From contig NC_084499.1 of assembly GCF_030035675.1 (NCBI RefSeq), forward strand, positions 21,307,953 to 21,371,952: a DNA stretch of 64,000 nt, given 5' to 3'. The position numbers were made by a program, and so were the translations under genes. This DNA comes from Rhineura floridana. Lineage: Eukaryota; Chordata; Lepidosauria; Squamata; Rhineuridae. The notes beneath the pieces were generated by a model. That model worked only from the letters and a program-made list of their open reading frames with translations. It was not told the origin of the DNA and made no database searches. Each line of letters starts with the position of its first letter. Position 1 is the stretch's first letter. Below are positions 41,654-52,344 of the stretch, in pieces.

Positions 41654-42465
41654 GAGCCTCAAAAGAGCCCGGCTCCTGAATCAGGCCAAAGGGGACCATC
41701 TAGTCCAGCACCCTGTTCTCACAGTGGCCAACCAGATGCCCCAAATGGGAAAAAGCCCACAAGCAAGACTCAATTGCAACAGCAATTGTCCTTGCTCATG
41801 GAGCCCAGAAACTGGCATTCAGAGACATACCAGATGAATCATGCCTTGCAGCCATTGGCAGCATTCTACTCCATGAATTGTCTAAATGCCTTTCAGCCAT
41901 CCAAGTTGGTGGTCATCACTACCATCTTGCGGGAGAGAATTCCACAGTTTAACTCTGCACTGCGTGAAGGAGGACTTTCTCTGGGCTGTCCCGAATCTTC
42001 CAACATTCACCTTCATTGGATGGCCCTGTTGGGTTCTAATATTATGAAGGGACCAAAATAATCCCCTCTATCCACTTTCAGCGCACCATGCATAATCTGA
42101 TACACACACATCCTTACTTGCCTTTTTCCTAAACTTAAAAGTCCCCGTGATGTAGCCTTTCCTTACAGGGGAGCTGGTCATTTTGGTTGCCCCTTTTCTG
42201 AACATTTTTAAGCTCTACAAGAACCTTGGTGAGGTGAGGCGACCAGAACTGTACACATTATTCCAAGTACAGTCATGCCATGGATTTTTTATAATGTCAA
42301 TATGATATCGGCAATTTTGTTTTCAGTCCTTTTCCTAATGATCCCTAATATGGAACTTGCCTTTTTCACAGAGGCTGCAGGCTGGGTGAACAATTCAGTT
42401 ATCCACCATCATTCCAAGATCTTTTTCCTGATCAGTCACCAATAGAGTTCTTCAGACTCTATTAG
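41654..42465 (-). mobile_element. CR1 LINE, 3' end with decayed ORF2 C-terminus
   Basis: The inverted tail AAGAGCCTCAAAAGAGCCCG is followed by CATCTAGTCCAGCACCCTGT and the 3' UTR. The ORF2 end then runs upward through TGAAGGAGGACTTTCTCTGG, GAGGCGACCAGAACTGTACA and CTTGCCTTTTTCACAGAGGC to about 42465. It is the second longest CR1 copy here and frame-broken at several places. Confidence 0.88.
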
Positions 42466-42672
42466 CATATATTAGGAAAAAAATGTGCATATTTAAGCAA
42501 CACTGCATACAAAAATTATATATTAGGTAGAGATGTGCACACTAAAATGCTGAAAAAAAATTCATGAGGGCTTTTTTTAAAAAAACCCACAAACCAATGT
42601 GGAACTATGAACTGAATTTATGATTGGATTGAGGAACAGGAAGAACCGAAGCTGACAGGTTTGCCCATTCCT
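42466..42672 (+). mobile_element. AT-rich MITE, right half
   Basis: GCATATATTAGGAAAAAAAT starts the internal units. AAAATGCTGAAAAAAAATTC, then ACCAATGTGGAACTATGAAC and the terminal GGTTTGCCCATTCCTA follow. It begins right at the CR1 edge. Confidence 0.7.
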
Positions 42673-42674
42673 AA

Positions 42675-42738
42675 GTGGAATTGGGCAGGTGAAGGGTGTG
42701 GCCTGAGGGACTGGCGTGTCCTGAGGTTCCCCATATTG
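42675..42738 (+). mobile_element. hAT-like element, right-end fragment
   Basis: GGTGAAGGGTGTGGCCTGAG and CTGAGGTTCCCCATATTG match the right end. Confidence 0.6.
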
Positions 42739-42739
42739 T

Positions 42740-43635
42740 AGAATCTCATCACAAGAAAACTCTCCCAACAGCACATCTAGCAAAACATCGCTAACTGCAT
42801 ACCAGATTTGACGTCTCCTCTCTGATGCCTTTTGCCTCATCTTCTTTCAACTGCAGTTCATTCTCAACAACTTTGTGATATTTAAGGGGGGGTGGGAAGG
42901 AGGTGCGGGGGAACGGATCAGAGCACTTGGAGGAATCTGGATGTGCACAAGCTGGCTAGGAATTCAGGGCCAGCCAGGCTAGGTACAACACACTCTTCCT
43001 AGCCTTTTTCATCCTAACAATTTGGCACGCAGCAGGAGACGTCTTGCTTGGAACAGTTTCCACTTCTCCCTGCAGCAAATTTTGATGATGAGGTGGCAGA
43101 ACGAGACACTCCCTTGGGAGTCAGGAGGCTGGAGCAGGAATCCCCCCCCTTTTTTTTTAATGTTGCAGAGTTGTGGGGAGCTTGCACGCAGACACACAAG
43201 GCAGAACGTGAAACAGTTGGTGTGGTTTTTAGCACAGAGGATGGGGTGGCACGGATTCTCCCACACACCAATCAGTTGTTAAATATTCATCGGCTCAGAC
43301 TTTGCCTTTTGCCTCAGGAGACTGGTGGAAAGATGGAAAATGTGGGTAATGATTAGATCAGCCGCCTAAAACCCTGCTTAAATCATTCTCTCTGTGTGTG
43401 AATTGAAGTAACAAGAACTGGGCCCAGCTGAGGTCCTATTTGCACCAAAAGCCCTGAAGAGGAGCCAGGAGGGATGGGGAAAGAATTTGTTCAGCCCACC
43501 TTTTGGCAGAGGACTAGCCCAATCCGACATTCTCAAGCCTGCTGACAGATCAGAACACAACACGCTGCCTTCTCCGGATTTGTGTGTGCGTGTGTGTGTG
43601 TAATTTACTGACATTAATTTACTGACATTTGTAGT
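42740..43635. other. unassigned sequence
   Basis: No repeat is named. Overlapping frames at 43009-43356 on both strands have no motif. A (GT)n run lies at about 43583-43600. Confidence 0.4.
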
Positions 43636-43639
43636 TGCT

Positions 43640-43850
43640 TTGTGTTGCGTTCTTCCACTGAGAAAGCAGCAAGGCTGCAGGCTGGTCGAAGGTAGCCCCT
43701 GACTAGAGACAGGTCCGACTGAGCAACTCGCCCCAACCAAGATTGGGACTGGGCTGAGGCCTTTTATAGCTCTAACTCTAGAATACCGACTCCACCCTCC
43801 TGAGAGAGCTTTGCATCCTGAAAGGGCCACCCTTGGCCTAAAGACAGGCA
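43640..43850 (-). mobile_element. possible solo-LTR-like fossil
   Basis: On the minus strand a TATA-like CTATAAAAGGCCTCAGCCC is followed by GGTTGGGGCGAGTTGCTCAG and a CTTTCTCAGTGGAAGAACGC stretch, the look of an LTR promoter and leader. No partner repeat or coding part is visible and the ends are undefined. It may equally be single-copy sequence. Confidence 0.28.
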
Positions 43851-44309
43851 CAGCTCCTCCGTTTCATATACGGTTGTTAGGTCTCTGGTTTTTGCCCGGA
43901 GACTCTGGTTTTTGGGGGTCCTCTCCAGGTCTCCTGGTGAGTCACCTTAATCTCTGGACTCTTAGCTTTCATTTTTTTAAAAAGAATGTGGGGGGTGCAA
44001 CTTCTTAAGTGTCACTGCTTTTATTTGGTAGGAAACTAATACTTATTTTTTTAAAAAAATGTTCTGCAATGGTCAACTGGTTTTGACAATAAACTGTTAT
44101 ATGGGGTATATGTATTTTTGCATCTCCAGTGTGTGTGTATATGGAATATTTCCAACAACCCTGTGAGGTAGGGTTGGAAACCAAGGAGGCTCACAACAAG
44201 AAATAAAGCCATTTAAAATCCAATAACCATAAAACAAGTATAAAGCAGTTGCAAAACAGCTTAAAGTGGCATGATGTTGAATTTTGGATTGGCTGAGTGA
44301 AGTTCGTTG

Positions 44310-44450
44310 TCACTGAATTGCAGTCCTGTGCATGCTTCCCTGTCCAAGTAAGCCCTATTGAATACATTGGGACTTGCTTCTGAGTAAACAGAAGCTCCTG
44401 CTGGGAAGAAGGGTAGGCTATAAATCAAATAAAGAAATAAAGAAATATGC
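44310..44450 (+). mobile_element. fold-back MITE-like piece and L2-type tail
   Basis: 44310-44390 has GCAGTCCTGTGCATGCTTCC and GGGACTTGCTTCTGAGTAAA, a relative of the fold-back families. It is followed by AGCTCCTGCTGGGAAGAAGG, GTAGGCTATAAATCAAATAA, an L2-type tail. Confidence 0.55.
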
Positions 44451-44504
44451 ATAGGATTGCACAATAAATGTTTTTACAGGTTGTGTAAATAATAACCATC
44501 TATT

Positions 44505-45025
44505 TCATAGAATCATGGAGTTAGAAGGGGACTCTAAGGCCATTGAGTTCAACCCCCTGCTCAGTGCAGGAATCCAGCTTAAAGCATCCCCAACAGGTGG
44601 CTGTCCAGCTGCCTCTTAAATGCCCCCAGTGCAGGAGAGCCTACCACCTCCCTAGGCAATTGGTTCCATTCTCATACTGCTCTAACAGGAAGTTTTTCCT
44701 GATGTCCAGTCGAAATCTGGCTTCTTACAACTTGAGCCCATTATTCCATGTCCTGCACTCTGGGACGATCGAGAAGAGATCCCAGCCCTCCTGTATGTGA
44801 CAGCCTTTCATGTACTTGAAGAGTGCTATCATATCTCCACTCAGTCTTCTCTTCTCCGGGCTAAACTTGCCCAGTTCTTTCTATTTCTCCTCAGAGGACT
44901 TTGTTTCCAGTCCTCTGCTCATCCTTGCTACCCTCTTCTGTACCCATTCCTGTTTGTCTGCATCCTTCAAGTGCAATGTCTGGAACTGGATGCCGTACTC
45001 AAGACGAGGCTTAACCAGTGCCAAT
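44505..45025 (-). mobile_element. CR1 LINE, classic subfamily, 3' end
   Basis: The tail TCATAGAATCATGGAGTTAG lies at the low end, then CCCCCTGCTCAGTGCAGGAA. The ORF2 C-terminus runs up through CACCTCCCTAGGCAATTGGT, CTGCACTCTGGGACGATCGA and GGACTTTGTTTCCAGTCCTC to CTGGATGCCGTACTCAAGAC. It matches the copy at 13031-13377 and extends about 170 bp further 5'. Confidence 0.9.
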
Positions 45026-45029
45026 TAGA

Positions 45030-45895
45030 AGGAATAACAGCAACAAACATCAAGAATAAAAATAAGAGCCTGTTTGACCAGAAACCATAGTAAGACAAAA
45101 GAAAGCTGTGTACGCATCACAGGAAATGGGGGGGGGGGCTAAATGTCTCCAGTCCTAATGGCTGGAACACATACATTTGAAACCTCTTAAATCAAGGATA
45201 ATCGAGGGTGCCGCCCCTCTGAAATAAGTCACTCCAGCAGAGACGTGTCACATCAGTAGCGGCAAATAGGACAGCTGCCCTTGCTTTGTTGTGCCTGGAG
45301 ACGCCTTGCATCATTTCTCAGCAAGCGAGACAACACGGCGCCTCTACCTGTGCTGGAAAGTGCCACTTTGGCAGAAGATGGGCCACTTGTTCACACAGCA
45401 CCCCTGGCTTGTCCCAGAGGGATTCTCCAGCCTGTATGGATAACATCCTGTCCCTGCTGACCCAAGACAGCTTTATTAAGACCCCAGGAGTGTCAGTCAG
45501 CATTGCTGCTGCTGCTGCCTGCCACAGATTCTGCAATGCAGGCAGCTAGGCAGAGCAAGATCACTTCCCCTGCCTTCACAAAGAAAGCAATTTGGGGTGA
45601 GAGGGAAGAGCTTCCCCACAAGCTGCTTTTTTGTAATGGTGTGAAAATTACACCAAGCACCTAATGGGCTGCAGAGTGCTAAAGAGTTCATGAGTCACAT
45701 CAGGAGAGTGAGAGACAGAGAGAGCTCTTTGGCTGACGATAAATATTTCATCTGAAATATCATTATCTTTCCCTTCTCCTTTTCTCTTCACTACTGACTC
45801 ATCTCCTCTTTGTTTTCAACACAATTTTGGGGTACCTCGTCACTTCTCCTCTGCCTGGCATTCATGTTGCATTGAGGAGGGACGGGGGAAGATAT
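45030..45895. other. low-repeat sequence
   Basis: No repeat is named. A G-run lies at about 45127-45137. 45720-45800 has GATAAATATTTCATCTGAAA, TATCATTATC and is AT-rich. Confidence 0.4.
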
Positions 45896-45897
45896 TC

Positions 45898-46062
45898 AGG
45901 TCAGCTCCCATTTTAATACAAACCTGCAAAATTCACACTTCCCAAAACAATGTGCAAAGCAAACCGCAGTTAGCCTTTGAAATTCACACTTACCTGAATT
46001 TTGCAATATAGATCTTCAACCAAATAACATGTCCCCTCTCCCCCAATAAATGCATATTTTTG
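45898..46062 (+). mobile_element. AT-rich MITE, left half
   Basis: AAATTCACACTTCCCAAAAC, AATGTGCAAAGCAAACCGCA, TGAATTTTGCAATATAGATC and CCAATAAATGCATATTTTTG. A CR1 fragment begins at the next base. Confidence 0.7.
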
Positions 46063-46332
46063 GAGGCAGAGCATAGGCATCATGGCTAGCAGCCATTGGT
46101 AGCCTTAACCTCCATATATTTGTCTAATCCTCTGTCAAAGCCATCCAAGCTGGTGGCCGTCACTGCCTGCTCTTCTGGGAGCAAATCCCACAGTTTAACT
46201 CTGTGCTGTGCGAAGAAGGACTTTCTTTCATCTGCCCTGAATCTCCCAACATTCAGCTTCATTGGATGCACCCGAGTTCCAGGGTTGTGTGAGAGGGAGA
46301 AAAACTTTTTTCTATCCATTTCCTCCATGTCA
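46063..46332 (-). mobile_element. CR1 LINE, ORF2 C-terminal fragment
   Basis: The minus-strand frame at 46086-46328 encodes MDRKKFFSLSHNPGTRVHPM, KLNVGRFRADERKSFFAQHR, VKLWDLLPEE and DGFDRGLDKYMEVKATNGC, the end of CR1 ORF2. It keeps the VKLW Trp codon that is a stop in the 4901-7134 copy. The 3' tail is missing. Confidence 0.88.
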
Positions 46333-46344
46333 GCAAAGCTACTG

Positions 46345-47068
46345 CAGGACTGGATTAATCAGAGGATGTGGGGAAAAGAGATAATTAAATAAAGCAAGGT
46401 GGGATACATAAATTGAGATGTCCATCAAGGAGGCCAAAACTGGCTCATCAGACCCATTATTTGATTTTTTTTAAAAACACTGCTCGTGACAGTGGAGTCA
46501 ATGTGGTGCCTGGGGCATCACATGTGGGGCACACTTTCTTCTGTTTTGACTGTCCACCAGACTTCAAATGATTTTAACCGCAAGGAAAAAGAGAAAGAAA
46601 GAATGTGCAAATCCAGGCTGGCCTCCTTCCCCTCTCTCACACCCCCACATTCCCCCCAAATGTCCCTGCCCAGTTCTGTTCCCCCTCCCCACCTCCTTTC
46701 GGGAGAGCCTCCCTTTCCACACACACACACCCTTCAAATGGATGCAATTCCCCCTGTGGAGTTCCCTCCTGCCTGACTCCCCCGCCGGAAGCCGTTGGCA
46801 GGGAAACACAGCCACAGACATGAAAGGACTTTCAGGTTTTTAAAAAAGGAGAGGAGTAGAATAAAAAAAGAATAAGAAGAGTGATGAGCACCAGGGCCAC
46901 AACATTCCCCGAGCAGTTGGAAATGCCGCAGGAGTTGAGGCAAATCCTTCCGCACGCAGAAACACACACTCCTGGCCCAACTCTGACACCATCACATTGT
47001 TGGTCTTGCGAAGACTGACAGGCTGGTCATTAGCACCGCCCTTCAGTGTATCTTCATCCACTTTCCAT
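46345..47068. other. unassigned sequence
   Basis: No repeat is recognised. The C-rich stretch at 46620-46740 is open in several frames with no motif. Confidence 0.4.
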
Positions 47069-47069
47069 A

Positions 47070-47140
47070 GGAAGCTGCCTTACGCTGAATTGGCCCACCT
47101 AGCTCAGTATTGTCTACACTGCCCGGCAGCGGTTCTCCAG
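47070..47140 (-). mobile_element. tRNA-derived SINE (second family), tail fragment
   Basis: GGAAGCTGCCTTACGCTGAA, CAGTATTGTCTACACTGCCC and GGTTCTCCAGGG. The head is replaced by a CR1 tail in the opposite orientation. Confidence 0.75.
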
Positions 47141-47149
47141 GGTTATGTG

Positions 47150-47222
47150 GGGACAGGGTGCTGGACTACAGGGACCCTCTTTGGCCTGATCCAGCAGTCA
47201 GGCTCTTCTAATGTTCTTATGT
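47150..47222 (+). mobile_element. CR1 LINE, 3' tail fragment
   Basis: GACAGGGTGCTGGACTACAG, GGCCTGATCCAGCAGTCAGG and CTCTTCTAATGTTCTTATG. Confidence 0.8.
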
Positions 47223-47229
47223 AGGCTCT

Positions 47230-47475
47230 GGGGACTGCTCTGCCCCACACACTAGGGTCCCAATCTAGATCAGGGTCCCTGTAATTTGCATTGTCACATA
47301 AGGATCCATGGATTTGGCAATGCATGTCCACATTGTCAAAAATTCATCTAGGTCCCAGACATATATGTGCGTGTGTATGCGTACACACATTAAGGATGTG
47401 CCTGCATTAAACCTGCAGGCATTCACCAACTGAGCTCCCTCTGTTATAATATGCGCCATGAGGCATGGGTAATGA
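47230..47475. other. unassigned sequence
   Basis: Nothing recognised. Confidence 0.4.
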
Positions 47476-47479
47476 TGTG

Positions 47480-48418
47480 GGAGAAATTCGGTTCAGTTAG
47501 CATTTAATGGCAAACCTGCCTAATCCACACTTTCTGCAACAAAGTGAGAGCCAAAACACAGCCATCCTTCAAAATTTGCATTTTCTAATTTTGGAGTGCA
47601 GTTCTCTGGCCAAGTGATGTGTACAAAAATGCATACACTAGGGTACAGTGTGCACAGAAACACACACATATTAGTAAAATACAAGCAAGTTCAAGGTTCT
47701 GGTTTTGGTGTACAAAGCCCTACGCAGCTTGGGACCAGGATACCTGAAAGATCGTCTTACCCCTTATATACCCAGTCGATCACTGCGCTCTGCAGGTGAG
47801 GGCCTCCTGCAGGTATCATCTTATCAGGAGGTCCATTCTGCACAACATAGGAAACGGACCTTTAATGTAGCGGCACCGACCCTTTGGAATTAGACAGGCG
47901 CCATCTGTGTTATCTACTGAAGACTCTTTCAACAAGCCTTTTAAGCAGAGACCTTATCCCAGTCTGTGTCTGTGTTGGAATTACTTTTTTAGATGTTATT
48001 AAAGGTTTTTTTTTTTAAAAGGTCTTATAAAATATGTCCTGTTTTAATATCTTTTTAAGGACGTTTTATTGTAATATATTTTAAAGTCTGTTTTTATGAT
48101 GTTTTAGAGTGTTTTTAGTGCTTTTGTTTGCCGCCCTGGGCTCTTGTTGGGAGGAAGGGCAGGATATAAATCTAATAAATAAATAAGTAAATAAACAAAT
48201 CATAATAATGCATTATATTAGTGAACAATGCTTTGCAAATATGTGTCTGTTAAGCAAAATGGCATACAAATATGGGTATATTAGGAGACGTTTGCAGTAA
48301 AATGCAGGTGAATTTTCATGGGGGCATTTTTTTAAAAAACAAACCCTCAAACTGATGTGGAAAGCCAAACTTAAGGCTGGAACTGAGAGAACTACAATGG
48401 ATAGATTTGCCCACCTTG
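47480..48418 (+). mobile_element. AT-rich MITE, whole copy split by an L2 insertion
   Basis: The left part (47480-47686: GAGAAATTCGGTTCAGTTAG, GCCATCCTTCAAAATTTGCA) breaks in the unit containing CACATATTAGTAAAAT. The right part resumes at about 48205 with AATAATGCATTATATTAGTG, and runs through ATGCAGGTGAATTTTCATGG to GATAGATTTGCCCACC. The two parts are consecutive in the family order. Confidence 0.8.
47687..48200 (+). mobile_element. L2-type LINE 3' end nested in the AT-rich MITE
   Basis: The frame encodes VYKALRSLGPGYLKDRLTPY, SRSLRSAGEGLL and RTFNVAAPTLWN, the L2 ORF2 C-terminus. The 3' UTR follows, then TTTGCCGCCCTGGGCTCTTG, TTGGGAGGAAGGGCAGGATA and a (TAAA)n end. It is the best model here for the L2 tails listed elsewhere. 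Confidence 0.9.
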
Positions 48419-48479
48419 TGCATAATCTGGCTATTATATCCATTAACTGCTCAACTTACAATCCTTCTGAAGTCTAACG

Positions 48480-48665
48480 ACAAGGGAGATGGTCACATCT
48501 CACCAGGGAGGGCATGCCATGAAGGAGGGGGCCACTGCCAAGAAAACCCTGTCACGGGTCACCCCCAACGAGGCAGAACTCAGTGGAGGCACCACCAAGA
48601 GAGCCTTCCCTGACAGTCATAAGGTCTGAGAGGGGCTGACACACACTTGGAAGTGAAGCTATATC
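48480..48665 (-). mobile_element. L2-type LINE, ORF2 C-terminal fragment
   Basis: The reverse complement reads as TRDRVFLAVAPSFMACPL-like residues, comparable to RAFSVVAPTLWNSLP in L2. The match is diverged. Confidence 0.5.
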
Positions 48666-48679
48666 ATGATGAGATAACA

Positions 48680-49360
48680 CAACGTTCCCTCACACGCTCT
48701 TCTGGCAACGAACTGGATCCTGTGAACGGACCACCCTCTTGAACTTCCAACAGTTCAGGGAAGCAAGCAGAAGCATTTCTGATTCTTTTTGTCTCTGCTA
48801 TTCTTCCGTTAATGCATTTCAGCTGGACTGTCTGGCCTGACAGACTAAAGAAAGCATCCCCCCTCAAAGGCAGCTCTGTTGGCCATGTTGTGATAGGCTG
48901 TGACATTTTCAAAACATGCCGTCCGCCACACAAGGACTCTTGACAATATTGGGAAGGAGAAAGCAATCCAGAGCACAAAGACGGGGATCGATTGGGGCTG
49001 GAAAGTAAATTGGATAGTTCCAAAATAGCTTAGCAGGGACTTCTCCTCTCCCCCCCCCCATCAACACAAAGGAGCCAGAAAAGGATGAGCAGAGTCAAGG
49101 TTGTGGAACTACAGGCAGGACTTGTCTCTTAGGTCTGGGTCCATTGTCAATGCAACATGGTTCCTTGGCCCACCCACTCCCCAAATTTGCTAAAACCCTG
49201 AGAAGATTCATCCAAAGGTTTCTTATGCCCAAGGCTTTTGTGTGCGACAGCGCCAGTAATCACCGATACAGAGTACTGACGCCCCTTTGTCTGCTGTGCA
49301 TGCCTGCCATTTTGTGCTGGCACCCCCAGTCCTCTATCAAAGTATGAATACCAGCACCTC
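48680..49360. other. unassigned sequence
   Basis: No repeat or exon is recognised. Confidence 0.4.
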
Positions 49361-49364
49361 ATTT

Positions 49365-49665
49365 TTCACCCCCCAAAAAACTGCTTATGCCCATATATTG
49401 CAATGCAGTTTTCCAGCCAGGCAATGCATATCCTGTGGGAAAGGCAGCATACAAATGCATAAATTCATGAAAAATGACCTACCAAAAATGTGTTATATTA
49501 GGCAAAATTACTTTGCAAAAATGTGTACATCGAAAGAGTTTCACACCAAAACATCTGGATGTTTTTGCGAGGGCTTTTTTTTAAAAAAAAATGCTGGATT
49601 TTTTCCACGAGGTCTCTTTTTGAAGAAACCAGAATCAGTCAATTCTCCCATCCGTATTTCCAGAG
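49365..49665 (+). mobile_element. AT-rich MITE with ~30-bp internal units
   Basis: TATTGCAATGCAGTTTTCCA, then GCAGCATACAAATGCATAAA, AAATGTGTTATATTAGGCAA and AAAAATGTGTACATCGAAAG. The block with ATGTTTTTGCGAGGGC is duplicated at about 49560-49625. Confidence 0.72.
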
Positions 49666-49669
49666 GGAA

Positions 49670-50117
49670 CTGTTGGAGACAACATTTGAACTCCTCCACT
49701 TGCAGCTTTTTGCACTCTTCACCCACTTTGCTAGGCCAACTGAAAAGTGACCCACACACACACTCATCCCCAGGCATGCATTTCTATTATGAAGACAAAT
49801 GAAGGTGTTTTCAGCTGCTGGTGCAAAGTTATTGTTTTGTTCTGCTTGCTAGGGGGGGGGGGAGATGAGATGCTGCAGCAGCAGCCGCCTGATTTACAGA
49901 CCAAATGCTACATTTTGCAAACAGATGGGCCCAGGGCGGGTGAGAGTGGAAAAAACACCTTGCATGTTGAACTTCAAGCGTAGGCTGAAGAGAGAGCTCT
50001 TTAGGAGGAGGAATCTCAGTTTATTTATCAGTCCTTCAAGCAATAATAATGTTGTTTTAGTAATTTAGTTATTTTTACTTTTAATCAAGGGAGTGTACAA
50101 ATATGGCTCTCCTCCTC
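49670..50117. other. unassigned sequence
   Basis: A G-run lies at about 49852-49862. No repeat is named. Confidence 0.4.
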
Positions 50118-50185
50118 CCCATTTTATCCTCACAACAACCCTGTGAGATAGGTTAGCCTGAGAGATTGTGACTAAGTGTGCCTAG
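50118..50185 (-). mobile_element. tRNA/L2-tail SINE, internal fragment
   Basis: TATCCTCACAACAACCCTGT and GAGATAGGTTAGCCTGAGAG are the reverse of the block at 19255-19280. Confidence 0.65.
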
Positions 50186-50199
50186 CATGTTCCTGGAAT

Positions 50200-50420
50200 T
50201 ATCTTCAGAGGCCCTTCCCTAGAAATCACCACCACCGAGTGAGATGCTGCTGGCAAAAGGACCTTTTCATTGGTGGCTCTTCAGCTGTGGAATACCCTCC
50301 CTCGAGAGGCTCTCATGGTGCCTCCTTTAATGCCTTTTCAGTGCCAAGCAAAGCCCTTTGTATTACCCCGGGGCCTTTTAAATAGGCTGCAGCCTTTTAG
50401 AATCTGTTTTTGTTCTTGGG
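50200..50420 (+). mobile_element. L2-type LINE, ORF2 C-terminal fragment
   Basis: GGACCTTTTCATTGGTGGCT, CTTCAGCTGTGGAATACCCT and CCCTCGAGAGGCT correspond to RTFSLVALQLWNTLPRE in one frame, an L2 C-terminus. A T-rich 3' UTR follows. Confidence 0.65.
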
Positions 50421-50439
50421 TTTTACCCTTCAACTTTGA

Positions 50440-50525
50440 AAAGTAATTTATTTAAAACATTTAAATTCTGCTCTGCAGCCAAAGAAGGCTCCCAGAGCTG
50501 CTTACAGATCAATTTAAAACATACA
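50440..50525 (-). mobile_element. LINE 3' tail, inverted
   Basis: ATTTAAATTCTGCTCTGCAG, CCAAAGAAGGCTCCCAGAGC and TGCTTACAGATCAATTTAAA: the reverse of a LINE tail, facing the + strand L2 piece. Confidence 0.55.
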
Positions 50526-50529
50526 CACA

Positions 50530-51970
50530 AAGTTCTTGCCCTAAGGGTTAGACTGTAAAGGACACCGCACAAAAGGAAAAGAGGAGGAGGAGGGAAGAAA
50601 ACACTAGTGGCAGTTCTTATAGTCACAAAGTTCTTATAAGGACCAGCTGGGATCCAAACAATTGACAGAGAGGAGAAGCCAATGACACTGCATTTGTGGA
50701 GTTCACTGAAAGGCATTGTTAGTTCTTTAAGAAGATTAAGCACTTGTTTTACTCGGGGAGTTTGTTTCAAAGCCATCTACATCACTGCTGTAAGATCTTA
50801 CATGTCCTGTTGGGTGCAATCAGTGTGCCTGCCTACCTATCAGTAGTCTCCCCCCCTATATAATCTTACAAACAGTCCTGAGTTTCCCGATAGAAAAAAA
50901 AGTAATAACCGCTGATTTGAAAAGATTCAAAACATTGCAGTTGTCTGCATGTCTCCTCTGTAAGTCCCCCAATACAATTAACATTAGGAAGGAACACCTT
51001 CCCATGAAAACTTTTTGAAACAGTAAATTCAAGTGTTAAGTCAATAGCTGTGGTTGTCTGCCATGCGGATGCCTACCCACCACTAAAGCCACACTGCAAT
51101 ACAAACTTTCCTTACTAAAATAGGTATAGCTTGTAACTTTGCCAGAAGGCAAAGAGAAAGGAAGTCAAAAAACCCTACTAAACAGAGCAACGCACCCCAA
51201 ACACACCCTCCTAGCTCCTAAAATAATTAGAGGAGCAAAGGAAATGTTTAGAAATGTCTAGTATAGTTCATAGCCTGTTGCAGCAAGCACACTTCCACCC
51301 ACCACCAACCCCTCGCAAAGCCCATCTGCATCTGAGCTTGCAGCCCCACCTTCAGGAGATTAAAAATCAGTGGACCAAACCAAAGCAAGGAGGGGTGGTG
51401 GGAGGCAGAGTTCCTTTCCCCCTTCAATAAAAAAGAAATCCAATGATTGCTTGATTTCTCCAATATTATACAGTGGAGGGTGTCTCAAGTATTCTTCAAC
51501 TTGTGTACTTCGCTTCACCCTTTCCTCAGCTGGAGTTTCAAGCAAAGTTGCAGGCACACCCCCGCTGCAGCAAGGATGGTTTATTGTAGCCTTTATTAAG
51601 GGGCGTGGGTAAGATTGTGTAAGACCTACCAAGGAGGAGTCTAGCAGAGTTTAAATGTTGGTGTTTAAAACATTTCCTTCCCTTGACTGATTATATTATG
51701 ATTTTGTTTTGAGGGGTATTCTCAGTCCCGTGCACACTTAACAGGGAATAAACTCCATGGAACACAAGAGGGTTTACTTCTGAGTAAACAAGCCTTGTTT
51801 GTTCTGGAAACAATTAAATCTGCAATTCTGGCTCATAGTACATGTTTGGGAGTAAGCAGCCCTGTTAAACTAACAGTATGATGTTGGCAACCTCGTTCCT
51901 AGTTCCTTACCTGCAGGAACATTCAAACCCAGCTCGGTCCACAAATGTTGAAAAAAAGAACTGAAGAGTT
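50530..51970. other. low-repeat region
   Basis: About 1.4 kb with no named repeat except a fold-back-like piece near 51715-51800 (GGTTTACTTCTGAGTAAACA). No exon is recognised. Confidence 0.4.
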
Positions 51971-51974
51971 TATT

Positions 51975-52050
51975 CAACTACTTTCTACTCAGAGTAGACC
52001 CACTGAAATTAGTCATGTTCTAAGTGCTGTTAGGAAACCGCATTACAGAG
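51975..52050. mobile_element. fold-back MITE (TACTCAGAGTAGAC family), one arm
   Basis: CTACTCAGAGTAGACCCACT and GAAATTAGTCATGTTCTAAG. Confidence 0.65.
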
Positions 52051-52069
52051 TTACAACCTCCAGAAAGGT

Positions 52070-52260
52070 TTAGTAAGCAAACCCTTCTGCTGGGGGATCT
52101 TGGGAATTGTAGCTCTGGCAGGGAGATAGGAGTCTTGGTCTCCTAACAACTATCAGCACCCTGAACAAACTACAGTTCCCAGGATTCTTTGGGGGAAGCC
52201 ATGACTGTTTAAAACAGTATCATAGCGCTTTAGATGTGTCGTGCAGATAGGATCATAGTA
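52070..52260. mobile_element. palindromic MITE (TCCTGGGAACTGTAGTTTG family)
   Basis: GGAATTGTAGCTCTGGCAGG, GTCTCCTAACAACTATCAGC, CAAACTACAGTTCCCAGGAT and TGACTGTTTAAAACAGTATC. This is the right half of the palindrome, complete to the outer end. Confidence 0.75.
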
Positions 52261-52344
52261 ACCAACTTCGGCATTGTGTTAAAATATGGATGAGAGGAGA
52301 ATGTAAATGACTTGGAGGTCATAAGCTATCTTCCAGCTAGGGCT

